Assembly: GCF_001650405.1 (NCBI RefSeq)
Contig: NZ_LWCU01000001.1
Location: 152,311-216,310 of the forward strand
Reading direction: 5' to 3'
From: Microbacterium sp. H83
Lineage (GTDB): Bacteria; Actinomycetota; Actinomycetes; Actinomycetales; Microbacteriaceae
Length of the DNA: 64,000 nt
Shown here: one piece after another, positions 48,191 to 61,308 of the stretch
How the letters are laid out: each line of letters opens with the position of its first letter
Numbering within the stretch: the stretch's first letter is position 1
Position numbers and translations under genes: made by a program
Notes under the pieces: model-generated
What the model was told of the DNA's origin: nothing
The model's database searches: none
The model's input: only the letters and a program-made list of their open reading frames with translations

Positions 48191-50962
48191 TCACAGCGTG
48201 ACCAGCGGCGAGATCACCACGCGTCGTGGCGCCTCGCCGCCGACGATCGACCAGGCTCTTCCCGCGTGCGGTCTCGCGTACGGAGGCAGCTCGCGGACTC
48301 CGCACAGCTGCCGCAGCTCGGCGGGGTTCTCCGCGCGCACCAGGATCTCGCCGTCGTGCCGCAGCGCCTGCCACAGCGCCCACTCACGCTGCCACTGCTC
48401 CGGTTCGCCGATGACGAGGGTCGGGCGAGTCCGGTCCTTCCCGAGATCCGCCCCGAGCGTGAGCGCCTCGGTCGTCCACATCACTCGCCACTCCGGGCGC
48501 GCTGCGGCGATCGTCTCGACGGCTGATCGCGATCCGGCGGTGACCAGCGCCGTGACCGGGGCGCGCGGAACCCATTCGACCTGGCCCCGATGGCTCACCG
48601 ACCCCACGTCGGACCGAGTCGGTCCCTCCTCGGGAACCCAGGCGACCTGCACCTCGTGTCCGTCGATGCGTGCGCGCCCCGGCGGCCGGTCGCGGTCATA
48701 CCCCTCGCCGTCCCCGCCCGCGGCGAGGTGATCCACGCGGCTCGGCATCCGGAGCAGTCCCCGCCGGGGCAGGGCGTCGAGCAGCCGTCCGACCGCACCT
48801 GCGCCCCTCGACGCCGTGATCACGAACGTCGTGCCGCTGTCCCCGCGGAGGATCCGCTCCCAGAGGAGGATGAGATGCTGGCCGTGTTCGGCCGGCATCT
48901 CGGCGATCTGCGCATCGATCTCGTCGCAGAGCACGAGACGAGGTGCGGGACCGCGACGCTCCGCGAGACCGACGACCTCGTCCCACGCCCGCTCGGGATC
49001 GCGCGGCACCCACACGGCCTCAGGGCACTGCGACTGCAGACTGCGCAGGGTCGAGGTACGACCGGACCCGGGTCCGCCCAGAAGGACGAGGCCCCGGTCG
49101 GAGCCAGGACGGAAGGTGTCGAGCGGCTGCCTCTGCCGGTCGGGGTCGTCGCGGCGCCCGAGCACGATCTCCCCCGCGGGGACCTCCCCCGACACCGTGT
49201 CGAGCGGGAGCACGGTCGGGAGCGCCGGGAGCCAGGGACTGCGAGAGCGCGGTGCCGCCGACCATTGCGCTGAGACCCGGCGGAGGTCGGCTGGTCCGGT
49301 GAGTGCGACCCTCGCCGCCCGCGGACTCTGATCCTGGGGGCGCCTGACGAGCACGATCCCCCGTGACTCCGCGCCGCCGGGGAGCTCCGCCGCCGCCTCC
49401 GTGCCGAGCACCGCTCTGCTGTCGACCGCCTCGCTCACGCGGAGACTCATCCGCAGCGGACAGTTCGCCGCGAGCGCGTCGCGGATCACTCCGGAGGCAC
49501 GCTGCGTGCCGATGACGAGGTGCATGCCGAGCGCACGCCCCCTCGCCGCGACGTCCGTGAACACCGTTCCGAGCTCCGCGTGCTCCTGCAGGAGCGCGGC
49601 GAACTCGTCGATCACGATGATGAGTCGAGGCAGATCGACCTCCCGGATGTCGCGTGCCCCCGCGGATGCGAGCACCGCCTCCCGCCGGCGGAGCTCGGCG
49701 GTCAGGCTCGACACGCCGCGTCGAGCACCCTTCTCATCGAGGTCGGTGATCACGGCGGCCACCTGCGGCAGGTCGCGCAGGGGCTCGAAGGCCGTCCCTC
49801 CCTTGAAGTCCGCCAGGACGAACGTGACCCGGTCCGGGCCGTGCGCGCTCGCGATGGCGGTGACCCAGGTCACGAGCAGCTCGCTCTTGCCGACCCCGGT
49901 GGTGCCGGTGACGATGGCGTGCGGTCCGTCGTCCACGATGTCGAGCACGAGGTCGTCACGCTCGTCCCGTCCGACCGTGGCGGCGAGGCCGGCGGCCGGC
50001 ACCGGCTGTGCGAGCTCTCCGAGGACGAGCACATCCGGCAGCCGCGCGAGATCCTCCTCCTCCCGGGATCCCGCCGTCGCGGCGAGGAGGACCTGGGATC
50101 GCGAGAGCCCCTCGACGGAGACGTCGAGGATCCCCTCGGGGGTACGGAGTCGGGCGTCACCCGGTTCGGAGATGTCCAAGACCGTGGTCAGCCCCGGCGG
50201 GACCTCCTCGTCTGCGGCGAGGAGCCAGATCACGGCGTCGGCCTCCGGACGGGGATCCGTCGATCGCACGAGTGCGAGGATGAAGGTCCCCCGTCTGCGC
50301 CGCGCGGTCGGATCGTCGGCGTAGGGAGCGAGTCCGAGGGCGGCGATCGGCTCCTCCCCGGTGAGCCGGACGGCGCCGAATCGCATCCGGAGCTGCACGA
50401 CGAGCGCCCGTGCAACGGCCTCCACCACGGGGCTCGCCCCGCGCAGTGCGATGCCGCCGCCGAGCGGCACGCTCACAGGGCTGTCGTCGAGCACGGCGCA
50501 GCGCCGCTGGAACTCCCTCTCCCGCGCCCCGTCGCCGCCACCGGCGCGGATGCCGCTGGGAGTCGTCCCGCTCCCGACGACGACGACGGTGTCGGCATCC
50601 GGTCGCGGAGCGCCGCGCAGAGGAGTCTGCATGAGACAGTGCGCGGCGTCAGGCTGGCGGTGCCATCGCACCTGTCGCTCATGGTCCTGCCGTCGCGAGA
50701 GCTCCGCCTCGGCCGCGGCCCACCCCTCATCGGAGTCCTCCTGCGCGGCTCGTCGGGCTCTGCGCTGCGATCGCGCGCCGTCGACCACGGATGCGAGGAG
50801 CATGAGCGGTCCGATCGCGGCGAAGCACAGCGAGTAGATCGACCCTGTCACGGCCCACATGACGATGCCGGCGACGACGGGCACCGATGCGGCGACGACG
50901 GGCACGGGCGCTCGGCGCGGCGTGGCGGGCACCGGAGGAACGGCGATCGGCAGGGAGTCCAT
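48191..50962 (-). CDS. FtsK/SpoIIIE-EccC-like ATPase
   Basis: A 923-residue membrane-anchored ATPase. Two hydrophobic helices lie at about residues 20-62; the FtsK/SpoIIIE domain 1 has Walker A GTTGVGKSE near 355, ADFKGG, Walker B LIIVIDEFA near 450 and GTQRASGVI. A second ATPase-like domain with GGPGSGRTS near 630 and LVLCDEIDAQ lacks the Lys of a standard Walker A (Arg in its place). The layout recalls EccC of type VII secretion and the FHA-linked FtsK proteins of Actinobacteria. No WXG100 gene, eccB, eccD or mycosin is nearby. A PP2C phosphatase lies 59 bases upstream, in the same direction. Confidence 0.85.
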   Translation of the reverse strand: MDSLPIAVPPVPATPRRAPVPVVAASVPVVAGIVMWAVTGSIYSLCFAAIGPLMLLASVVDGARSQRRARRAAQEDSDEGWAAAEAELSRRQDHERQVRWHRQPDAAHCLMQTPLRGAPRPDADTVVVVGSGTTPSGIRAGGGDGAREREFQRRCAVLDDSPVSVPLGGGIALRGASPVVEAVARALVVQLRMRFGAVRLTGEEPIAALGLAPYADDPTARRRRGTFILALVRSTDPRPEADAVIWLLAADEEVPPGLTTVLDISEPGDARLRTPEGILDVSVEGLSRSQVLLAATAGSREEEDLARLPDVLVLGELAQPVPAAGLAATVGRDERDDLVLDIVDDGPHAIVTGTTGVGKSELLVTWVTAIASAHGPDRVTFVLADFKGGTAFEPLRDLPQVAAVITDLDEKGARRGVSSLTAELRRREAVLASAGARDIREVDLPRLIIVIDEFAALLQEHAELGTVFTDVAARGRALGMHLVIGTQRASGVIRDALAANCPLRMSLRVSEAVDSRAVLGTEAAAELPGGAESRGIVLVRRPQDQSPRAARVALTGPADLRRVSAQWSAAPRSRSPWLPALPTVLPLDTVSGEVPAGEIVLGRRDDPDRQRQPLDTFRPGSDRGLVLLGGPGSGRTSTLRSLQSQCPEAVWVPRDPERAWDEVVGLAERRGPAPRLVLCDEIDAQIAEMPAEHGQHLILLWERILRGDSGTTFVITASRGAGAVGRLLDALPRRGLLRMPSRVDHLAAGGDGEGYDRDRPPGRARIDGHEVQVAWVPEEGPTRSDVGSVSHRGQVEWVPRAPVTALVTAGSRSAVETIAAARPEWRVMWTTEALTLGADLGKDRTRPTLVIGEPEQWQREWALWQALRHDGEILVRAENPAELRQLCGVRELPPYARPHAGRAWSIVGGEAPRRVVISPLVTL

Positions 50963-51021
50963 GCAGATCAGTCGACCGCATCGCGCGATCGACCGGGGCG
51001 TCGCTCACAGGCGCAAGAGGG

Positions 51022-51819
51022 CTATTCGGCGCCGGCGTCCGTTGTGGAGGACTGCTCGTCGGCCACCTGGAGGACGACCAGGGTGACGTTGTCGCGTCCC
51101 CCGTTCTCGAGGGCGGCCGCGAGCATCGCATCGACCGCCGAGCCGGGGTCGGCGTTCTCCCGGAGGAAATGCTGGATCCCGTAGTCCGTCAGCTCCTTGG
51201 TGAGCCCGTCGGAGCAGATCACGAACCGATCGCCGGGCCGCACGTCGAGCGAGACGTAGTCCGGAGCGGTCAGCTCACTCGCGCCGACGGCACGCGTGAT
51301 GACGTTGCTGTACGGATGCCCCTCCGCCTCTTCGGGGCTGATCTTGCCGGACTCGATGAGTTCCTGCACCACCGAGTGGTCGGTCGTGACCTGGACGAGC
51401 CGGTCGTCGCGCAGCAGGTAGACGCGCGAGTCGCCGATGTTGAGCGCGACCCAGTGCGGGTCTCCGTCGTCGAACTCCAGGAAGACGCCGGTCAGCGTCG
51501 TTCCCGTTCCCTCATCGGTGGTCTCCGGATGGTCCGCGATGTCACCGACAGCGAGCGCGAGCGCTCCCTCGATCGAACCGCGCCCGACCGTGCCGTCGGC
51601 GACCAGCGCCTCGAGTCGGGTGACCGTGCTGCGGCTGGCGATCTCACCACCGGCGTGGCCGCCCATCCCGTCGGCGACGATGAAGAGCGGGTACTCGGCG
51701 AAGAAGGCGTCCTGATTGGTCTCGCGGCGGCGGCCCACATCGGTCACGCCCGCCCAGGAGAGCACCAACGGGCGCTGCGCCACCGTGACGGTGTGCGTCT
51801 TCGTCATCGTCTCAGCCAC
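51022..51819 (-). CDS. PP2C-type Ser/Thr phosphatase
   Basis: A 265-residue PPM/PP2C phosphatase. Metal-binding aspartates are in RRRETNQDAFF (near residue 35), VADGMGGHAGGE (near 52), ICSDGLTKELTD (near 205) and GGRDNVTLVVL (near 245); GTTLTGVFL and NIGDSRVYLL complete the fold. No membrane helix. The start is GTG 51819, with GGAGG six bases before it; the ATG 51807 has no ribosome binding site. It precedes the FtsK/EccC-like gene, and a partner Ser/Thr kinase and FHA protein would be expected but are not in the window. The 237-base gap upstream shows no other gene. Confidence 0.92.
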   Translation of the reverse strand: MAETMTKTHTVTVAQRPLVLSWAGVTDVGRRRETNQDAFFAEYPLFIVADGMGGHAGGEIASRSTVTRLEALVADGTVGRGSIEGALALAVGDIADHPETTDEGTGTTLTGVFLEFDDGDPHWVALNIGDSRVYLLRDDRLVQVTTDHSVVQELIESGKISPEEAEGHPYSNVITRAVGASELTAPDYVSLDVRPGDRFVICSDGLTKELTDYGIQHFLRENADPGSAVDAMLAAALENGGRDNVTLVVLQVADEQSSTTDAGAE

Positions 51820-52016
51820 TCGTCGCCTCCGAATCGACCGTGAGTCGGGTGGCCTCACAGTACTCACACATCGTAGTGGACGCCGCGCCCATCAGATCGT
51901 CACCTCGTGGGCCCGGACGATGCCGGACATGTCAGACCTTCGATGCCACGAGACCATGCCTCCACGCTATCGTCTCGGCGACCTCCGGCCGCGCACAGGA
52001 CAGGACCGTACACGCA

Positions 52017-52046
52017 GAGAGCCCCCGACCGGAGTCGGGGGCTCTC
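52017..52046 (-). terminator. Terminator of Pro-rich membrane protein gene
   Basis: GAGAGCCCCCGAC (52017-52029) and GTCGGGGGCTCTC (52034-52046) form a 13-bp perfect stem with a CGGA loop, 10 bases after the stop codon. Confidence 0.7.
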
Positions 52047-52056
52047 GAGAAGGCGA

Positions 52057-52857
52057 TCAGGCCGGAGGCTGGTTCGGATCCGTCGGCGGCGCCGGGGGCG
52101 CGGTCGGCGGAGCCGCGGGCGGTGCCGGCGGGACCTGAGGAGCGGACGGTGCTGTCGGCGGCACCGGAGGTGCGGACGGGGGCTGACCGGGAGCGGCGGC
52201 GGGCGGCGTGTAGCCGGGCTGCGCCGGGGGCGCGTAGCCGGGCTGCGCCGGGGGTGCATAGCCGGGCTGCGCCGGCGGCGCGTATCCCTGCGGCGCGGGA
52301 GGCGCGTAGCCCTGCGGAGCGCCGTAGCCCTGAGGGGCGCCGTAGCCGGGAGCGGCGGCCGCGCTCGGCTGGACCGGGATGCCCTGCCAGTTCGTCGAGT
52401 CTGCGAGGAAGCCGTTGCCGGCCCAGGGCGCCGGCGCGATGTTCGGGTTCCAGCGCGACTTGTCGAAGGCGTTGATGCCGTACCAGACGATCGAGAGCAG
52501 GACGAAGAGGACGACCCACACGGCGTCCTTCTGCAGCTTGAGTCCGACGCGCCATGCGGCCAGGGCCAGCACGACGGCCAGGGCGATGCCCGTGAGGAAG
52601 TTGAGGTACGGGATGAACGAGAGGCCGATGCCGATCAGCACGACCCACGGCGACACGTCTCCGAGCTTCGCGAAGACCATCGTGTTGTAGACGGGGACCC
52701 ACGCACGCCACTTGCCCTCGACGCCCGCCTTCTCGAAGATCTTCATCAGGAAGATCGACGAGATCACATAGAACGCGGCTGCGAAGAGCAGACTGATCAA
52801 GAGGACCGCGAAGATGCCGGCGATCGCCGCCCCGCTGTCGTAATAGTCGTTGTACAT
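52057..52857 (-). CDS. DUF5684-like membrane protein with Pro-rich tail
   Basis: A 266-residue protein with about four membrane helices in the first 125 residues (after MYNDYYDSG), including the conserved VEGKWRAWVPVYNTMVFAKL loop typical of DUF5684 proteins. The C-terminal third is a low-complexity Pro/Ala/Gly/Tyr-rich tail built on the eight-residue repeat GYAPPAQP (with GYAPPAPQ and GYGAPQ variants). Related proteins occur next to signal peptidases, but the function is unknown. The start at 52857 has GGAGG six bases upstream, in contrast to the ATG at 52944. A promoter with an overlapping palindrome lies at 52907-52936. Confidence 0.85.
   Translation of the reverse strand: MYNDYYDSGAAIAGIFAVLLISLLFAAAFYVISSIFLMKIFEKAGVEGKWRAWVPVYNTMVFAKLGDVSPWVVLIGIGLSFIPYLNFLTGIALAVVLALAAWRVGLKLQKDAVWVVLFVLLSIVWYGINAFDKSRWNPNIAPAPWAGNGFLADSTNWQGIPVQPSAAAAPGYGAPQGYGAPQGYAPPAPQGYAPPAQPGYAPPAQPGYAPPAQPGYTPPAAAPGQPPSAPPVPPTAPSAPQVPPAPPAAPPTAPPAPPTDPNQPPA
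52211..52282 (-). repeat. Three 24-base tandem repeats in the Pro-rich tail
   Basis: Three units of TAGCCGGGCTGCGCCGGGGG plus four bases (CGCG/TGCA/CGCG) at 52211, 52235 and 52259, followed by diverged copies from 52283. Each encodes the eight-residue GYAPPAQP unit. Confidence 0.85.
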
Positions 52858-52906
52858 GATCCCCTCCGGATCCGATGGAGCTGACGCTGTGCGCGCCGCG
52901 ACACCA

Positions 52907-52936
52907 ACCATATCGGTGTGCCGATATTTGAGGCAA
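52907..52936 (-). promoter_or_regulatory. Promoter with overlapping palindrome
   Basis: A -35 TTGCCT (52931-52936), 18-base spacer and -10 TATGGT (52907-52912) lie 50 bases upstream of the DUF5684-like gene. A perfect palindromic stem ATATCGG-TGTG-CCGATAT (52910-52927) fills the spacer and overlaps the -10, as an operator would. It is unusually AT-rich for this genome. The remaining bases to 52974 show nothing else. Confidence 0.45.
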
Positions 52937-52974
52937 CGAGACACGTCATGAACGCCGCGTGCTCCAGAGAGGGG

Positions 52975-53721
52975 TCATTCCGCGACCACGAGCTCCACTG
53001 CACCGGTCTCCTGGGCGTCTCGGAACACGATGCCCTGACCGTCCGCCCAGCGCCGCAGGCTGCGCAGCGATCCCAGGCGCGGGCGACTCTCGGCGAGGCG
53101 ACGGACCAGGAGCCCCTTCGACTTCTTGTTGAAGTGGTTGAGGGCCTTGCCGTGCTCCGTCACCACCCGAACGTAGGCCGAGGGCGTCGACGCGGGCACG
53201 GGACCCAGGGCGACGTAGGCCTCGCTGCGCAGGTCGAGCACGAAGTCGAGCTCTTCCCCCGCGATGGCCTCGGAGGTCGCCTCCGCCCAGTGCCGACGCA
53301 GAGCGGGGAGGCCCGGCAGGGATGTACCTGCAGCGAGCCGGTAGGGAGGGATGCCGTCCAACGCGCCGACCGGACCGAACGGTGCCGAATGGATCCAGAC
53401 GTGATCGCCGAGCCACCGCCGGGATGCGGCAGGCAGGGATGCCGCGTCGAGGGCGTCATAGAGGACGCCGGTGTACCTGTCGACCGCGGGCATCGTCGCC
53501 GCGGTGCGCAGCATCCGATTGTGCGCGACGTCGCCTGCCTGCCGGGCGCTGAGCTTCAGCACCGTGCGCGCAGCCTCCTCATCCGCCGCGAGGTCGACCA
53601 GCGCCCCGATCACCTCGTCGCGTCGACTCCGCAGCGCCGGAAGCGCCAGGGCGTCGACGTCGAACGGCGTGCCGCCGCCACCGGGGTGCTTCGTCTCGGA
53701 CGGAGGGAGAAGGATCTTCAT
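52975..53721 (-). CDS. yaaA: Peroxide stress protein YaaA
   Basis: A 248-residue DUF328 protein. It starts MKILLPPSETKHPGGGG and contains the conserved YTGVLYDALD, WIHSAPFGPVGALDGIPPYRL and HFNKKSKGLLVR motifs. YaaA limits iron-dependent oxidative damage in E. coli; the fold binds DNA-like structures. The start at 53721 has GAGGTCCC just upstream and matches the family's usual beginning. It follows the ATP synthase operon after a strong hairpin, so it is probably a separate unit. Confidence 0.93.
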   Translation of the reverse strand: MKILLPPSETKHPGGGGTPFDVDALALPALRSRRDEVIGALVDLAADEEAARTVLKLSARQAGDVAHNRMLRTAATMPAVDRYTGVLYDALDAASLPAASRRWLGDHVWIHSAPFGPVGALDGIPPYRLAAGTSLPGLPALRRHWAEATSEAIAGEELDFVLDLRSEAYVALGPVPASTPSAYVRVVTEHGKALNHFNKKSKGLLVRRLAESRPRLGSLRSLRRWADGQGIVFRDAQETGAVELVVAE

Positions 53722-53740
53722 GGGACCTCGTTCACGCAGA

Positions 53741-53782
53741 CGCGTCCGCCCCGGCACCCGAGAGGATGCCGAGGCGGACGCG
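53741..53782 (-). terminator. Terminator of ATP synthase operon
   Basis: CGCGTCCGCC (53741-53750) and GGCGGACGCG (53773-53782) form an outer 10-bp stem; CGGCA and TGCCG pair inside it. It lies 14 bases after the atpC stop. Confidence 0.7.
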
Positions 53783-53796
53783 ATGGAAGGAACTGC

Positions 53797-54072
53797 TCAG
53801 GCGATGAGTGCGGCGTTGCCGGCCACGATCGTCAGGACGTCGCCCTCCATGGAGAGGAACCCGTCCTGCGCGTTGGCCAGCACCTTGGAGCCGTCCGTCT
53901 GGGTGATCCTGACCTGGCCCTCGGCGAGGATCGCCAGCACCGGCTCGTGGCCGGTCATGAAGCCGATCTCCCCCTCGACGGTCTTCGCGACCACGAGGCT
54001 CGCTTCGCCGGTCCAGACCTCCGCGTCCGCGGAGACCAGGCTGACGTGCAGGGAGCTGGAGCCGTTCGCCAT
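53797..54072 (-). CDS. atpC: ATP synthase epsilon subunit
   Basis: A 91-residue epsilon subunit that links the central stalk to the c-ring and can inhibit hydrolysis. Only the beta-sandwich domain is present (LHVSLVSADAEVWTGEASLV, GEIGFMTGHEPVLAIL, FLSMEGDVLTIVA); the C-terminal helical hairpin that is inhibitory in other bacteria is missing. It starts two bases after the atpD stop. Last gene of the operon. Confidence 0.94.
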   Translation of the reverse strand: MANGSSSLHVSLVSADAEVWTGEASLVVAKTVEGEIGFMTGHEPVLAILAEGQVRITQTDGSKVLANAQDGFLSMEGDVLTIVAGNAALIA

Positions 54073-54074
54073 GG

Positions 54075-55550
<1,476 letters not shown>

Positions 55551-56450
55551 CTATTTGCTCGACGAGAGTGCGTCGGCGCCGCCGACGATCTCCGCGATCT
55601 GCTGCGTGATCTCCGCCTGACGCGCGTTGTTGCGCAGACGGGTGTAGTCGGTGATGAGCTTGTCGGCGTTGTCGCTGGCGGACTTCATCGCCTTCTGCGT
55701 CGCTGCCTGCTTGGCGGCGGACGACTGCAGGAGGGCGTTGAAGACGCGGCTCTGGATGTACACCGGCAGGATCGCGTCGAGAACGGTCTCGGCGTCCGGC
55801 TCGAACTCGTAGAGCGGGTAGACGGCGCTGCCCGCCTCCGAGTCATCGGCCTCCGCGATCTCCAGCGGGAGCAGGCGCACGGATTCCGGCGACTGCGTCA
55901 TCATGCTGACGAAGCGGTTGAAGACGAGGTGGATCTCGTCGACGCCGCCGTCGTCTCCCCCGCGGGAGAAGGCCTCGAGCAGCGTGGCCGAGATCTCCTC
56001 CGCGGTGTGGAACGACGGGGTGTCGGTGTCGCCTGTCCACTCCGCAGCCGCCTCGATGCGACGGAACTGGAAGTAGCCGACGGCCTTCCGGCCGACGAGG
56101 TAGAACACCGGCTCCTTGCCCTGACCGCGCAGGAGCTCCGCGACCTCGAGACCCTCACGGAGGATCTGCGAGTTGAAGGCTCCTGCGAGACCGCGGTCCG
56201 ACGAGAAGATCACCACCGCGGAACGGCGGATCCTCTCGGGTTCGCGGGTGAGCGGGTGGTCGACGTTGGAGTGCGTCGCGACGGCGGACACGGCCCTCGT
56301 CACGGCCCGCGCGAAGGGAGTGGACGCCTTCACGCGTCCCATCGCCTTCTGGATGCGCGAAGCCGCGATGAGTTCCATCGCCTTCGTGATCTTCTTGGTC
56401 GTCTGAGCAGAAGAGATCTTCTGCTTGTAGACCCTGAGTTGTGCGCCCAT
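55551..56450 (-). CDS. atpG: ATP synthase gamma subunit
   Basis: A 299-residue gamma subunit forming the rotating central shaft. N-terminal helix [33 protein letters not shown] and C-terminal helix [39 protein letters not shown] are the long coiled coil, with the Rossmann-like middle domain between ([20 protein letters not shown]). Twenty bases separate it from atpA. Confidence 0.97.
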   Translation of the reverse strand: MGAQLRVYKQKISSAQTTKKITKAMELIAASRIQKAMGRVKASTPFARAVTRAVSAVATHSNVDHPLTREPERIRRSAVVIFSSDRGLAGAFNSQILREGLEVAELLRGQGKEPVFYLVGRKAVGYFQFRRIEAAAEWTGDTDTPSFHTAEEISATLLEAFSRGGDDGGVDEIHLVFNRFVSMMTQSPESVRLLPLEIAEADDSEAGSAVYPLYEFEPDAETVLDAILPVYIQSRVFNALLQSSAAKQAATQKAMKSASDNADKLITDYTRLRNNARQAEITQQIAEIVGGADALSSSK

Positions 56451-56469
56451 GAATCAGTTCCTCACGCGA

Positions 56470-58110
<1,641 letters not shown>

Positions 58111-58157
58111 TGTCTTCCCTTTGTATCTGGGTGCGCGGTTCCCCGCGCGAAGTCGTG

Positions 58158-58946
58158 TTAGCCGGCGAGCTTCTGGCGAAGATCGGCGAGACGGGCGGAG
58201 ATGCTGCCGTCGATGACGTCATCGGCGATCTGCACGCGCAGGCCTCCGACGACGGCGGGGTCGATGACCTCGTTGAGCGAGACGGTCCCGTCATAGCGAC
58301 GCGAGAGCACCTCGCCGAGGCGGGTGCGCTGCGCGTCGGTGAGCGGCTTCGCCGTGTGCACCGTGGCCACGACGCGGTCGCCCTGGCTCGCCACGATGCG
58401 CGTCGCGCGGCTCAGGAGCTGCCGCACCCGACGCTCGCGCGGCCGACGGACCATCGACGAGACGATCAGAGTCGTCGCGGCGCTGGTCCCGCCCGCCAGC
58501 AGCCGCTCGACGAGTGAGGCCTTGGCGTCCTGACCGCCGAGACGGCTTCCGAGCGCCAGCTCGAGCTCCGAGTTCGCGGCGATCACTCGGGTGAACCCGA
58601 AGAGCTCCCCCTCGATGTCCGCCGACGGCTCGGCGACGGCGGCAGCCCGGATGGCGAGCTCCTCGATGCCGTCGATGAGCTCGGAGGCCGACGACCAGCG
58701 CTCGGCGACGACGGTCTCCAGAACGCGCCGGGCGTTATCGGAGAACCCGCCGAACACCGCTGCGACGACGTTCTGTCGCGCCACGGCCGAAGCCGCGGGG
58801 TCGGCGAGCGCGCCGCTCAGCTGGGACGAGTCGCTCACGGCGCGCGCGGCAGCGAAGAGCTCCGCCGCGGTGCCGAGGGTGACGTCCTTCGCTGCGGCAA
58901 GCGCCTGAGTGGATGCCGCGAGTGCCTGAGTGGTCGCGCTGCCCAT
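58158..58946 (-). CDS. atpH: ATP synthase delta subunit
   Basis: A 262-residue delta subunit that ties F1 to the peripheral stalk. It is longer than the 180-residue E. coli form, as usual in actinobacteria, with an Ala-rich N-terminal helical domain ([20 protein letters not shown]) and the conserved C-terminal [29 protein letters not shown]. Its ATG overlaps the atpF stop by one base (TAATG), so translation is coupled. Confidence 0.95.
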   Translation of the reverse strand: MGSATTQALAASTQALAAAKDVTLGTAAELFAAARAVSDSSQLSGALADPAASAVARQNVVAAVFGGFSDNARRVLETVVAERWSSASELIDGIEELAIRAAAVAEPSADIEGELFGFTRVIAANSELELALGSRLGGQDAKASLVERLLAGGTSAATTLIVSSMVRRPRERRVRQLLSRATRIVASQGDRVVATVHTAKPLTDAQRTRLGEVLSRRYDGTVSLNEVIDPAVVGGLRVQIADDVIDGSISARLADLRQKLAG

Positions 58947-59500
58947 TACTGAGCCGCCTTCTCGGATGCCTCGAGGTCCGCGAGGAAGCGGTCCACGACG
59001 GCAGTCGCGCGAGCGTCGTCGGAGAGCGTCTCGCCGACCACGCCGCCGGCGAGGTCGATCGCGAGCGTGCCGACCTCGCTGCGCAGCGAGACGAGCGCGG
59101 TCTGACGCTCGGCCTCGATCTGCGTGTGCGCGGTCGCCGTGATGCGGGCAGCCTCGGTCGTCGCGGCCTCCTTGGCCTCGGCGACGATCTTCTTGCCGTC
59201 CTCACGGGCGGCCTCGCGGATCTCGCCGGCCTCGGTGCGCGCCTCGGCGAGCTGCCGGGTGTACTCCTCGAGCGCGGCCTCAGCCTGCTTCTGCGCCTCG
59301 TCGGCCTTGGCGATGTTGCCCTCGATCGCGGCGGACCGCTTGTCGAGCAGCGCCGTGAACTTGGGAAGGGCGACCTTCCACACGACCACGAGGATGACGA
59401 TGAACCACAGGCCCGACCAGATGATGTCGTACCACGCCGGGATCAGCGGGTTCTGTGCTTCACCCTCAGCCGCGAGGTTCGTGACAAGAGCGTTCAGCAT
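58946..59500 (-). CDS. atpF: ATP synthase b subunit
   Basis: A 184-residue b subunit: one N-terminal membrane helix (IIWSGLWFIVILVVVWKVALPKF) and a long Ala/Glu-rich coiled coil forming the peripheral stalk (KADEAQKQAEAALEEYTRQL). Lies between atpE and atpH. Confidence 0.96.
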   Translation of the reverse strand: MLNALVTNLAAEGEAQNPLIPAWYDIIWSGLWFIVILVVVWKVALPKFTALLDKRSAAIEGNIAKADEAQKQAEAALEEYTRQLAEARTEAGEIREAAREDGKKIVAEAKEAATTEAARITATAHTQIEAERQTALVSLRSEVGTLAIDLAGGVVGETLSDDARATAVVDRFLADLEASEKAAQ

Positions 59501-59527
59501 CCTGTCTCCTTCAGAAGTCGGTTCGGA

Positions 59528-60590
<1,063 letters not shown>

Positions 60591-60712
60591 CAGGGTCGCA
60601 GCAAGATTGAACAGCGCGGGCTCCAGCTTCGGGGCACCGGTCAGAACCGGGGCGACGATGGTCGGTGTGCTTCAAGCGCAAGCGCTCGCGGGCGAGCGGC
60701 GGGCACGGTTCA

Positions 60713-60718
60713 ACACTA
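60713..60718 (-). promoter_or_regulatory. Candidate -10 box (TAGTGT) of ATP synthase operon
   Basis: TAGTGT lies 122 bases before atpB, just after the AtpI-like gene. The -35 match is weak (TCTTAG, 17 bases away). A small hairpin CGCTCG-CGGG-CGAGCG follows in the leader. Confidence 0.3.
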
Positions 60719-60735
60719 TCAGACGTGAGGGTTCC

Positions 60736-61308
60736 CTAAGACCGCCCGGGAGCGGTCGGATCCTCGTCGACGGGCTGCTCCGGGACGATGTGGTGCCGCC
60801 CCGGCGCACGGTCCTCGGGGACGACGGTCGGGAGCTGCACTTCCGGGGCCCGGTCCTCCGGCGCGCTGACGGGCAGCGACACGTCGCTCACGTTGGGCAG
60901 GCGCATCCTCGTCAGGACGAGCACGTCGATGGCGAGGGAGACGATGACCCCCGCGACGATCGAGAGGAAGAACACCATCGGGTGGATCCACGGCTGACCG
61001 CTCAGCACGATCATGATCACCACGAAGAGCCCGAGCTTGAGGAGCCATCCGCCCAGCACGATCGCGAAGAAGAACTGCACGTAGAGCGGGTCGCCGAACC
61101 AGCGGTTCGCGATCAGGATGCTGAGACCGGTGATCCCGAGGAACAGCATCGCGAGGACGACGCCGAGCAGTCCGCTCACGAGTCCCTCTCCCCCGCCGAC
61201 GAGGAGACCGACCACGCCGGCGACGACGGCGAGGATCACCATCGACAGGGCGGACCAGATCAGCGTCTTCCGCAGGATCGGGTTGCTGGACACGGGGTTG
61301 CTGTTCAC
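60736..61308 (-). CDS. AtpI-like ATP synthase-associated membrane protein
   Basis: A 190-residue protein with four membrane helices in residues 10-130 and a hydrophilic Pro/Glu-rich tail (PVSAPEDRAPEVQLP). Position immediately before atpB and hydrophobic pattern match the AtpI-like proteins that often head the operon and help c-ring assembly. Sequence similarity to AtpI is weak. The GTG start at 61308 overlaps the wecA stop by GTGA. Confidence 0.85.
   Translation of the reverse strand: MNSNPVSSNPILRKTLIWSALSMVILAVVAGVVGLLVGGGEGLVSGLLGVVLAMLFLGITGLSILIANRWFGDPLYVQFFFAIVLGGWLLKLGLFVVIMIVLSGQPWIHPMVFFLSIVAGVIVSLAIDVLVLTRMRLPNVSDVSLPVSAPEDRAPEVQLPTVVPEDRAPGRHHIVPEQPVDEDPTAPGRS

Noticed and set aside
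51812..51871. 19-codon frame MCEYCEATRLTVDSEATSG before the PP2C gene
   Set aside because: The nearby TACGAT box overlaps its own ATG, so it fits neither a leaderless nor a Shine-Dalgarno start; no other support.
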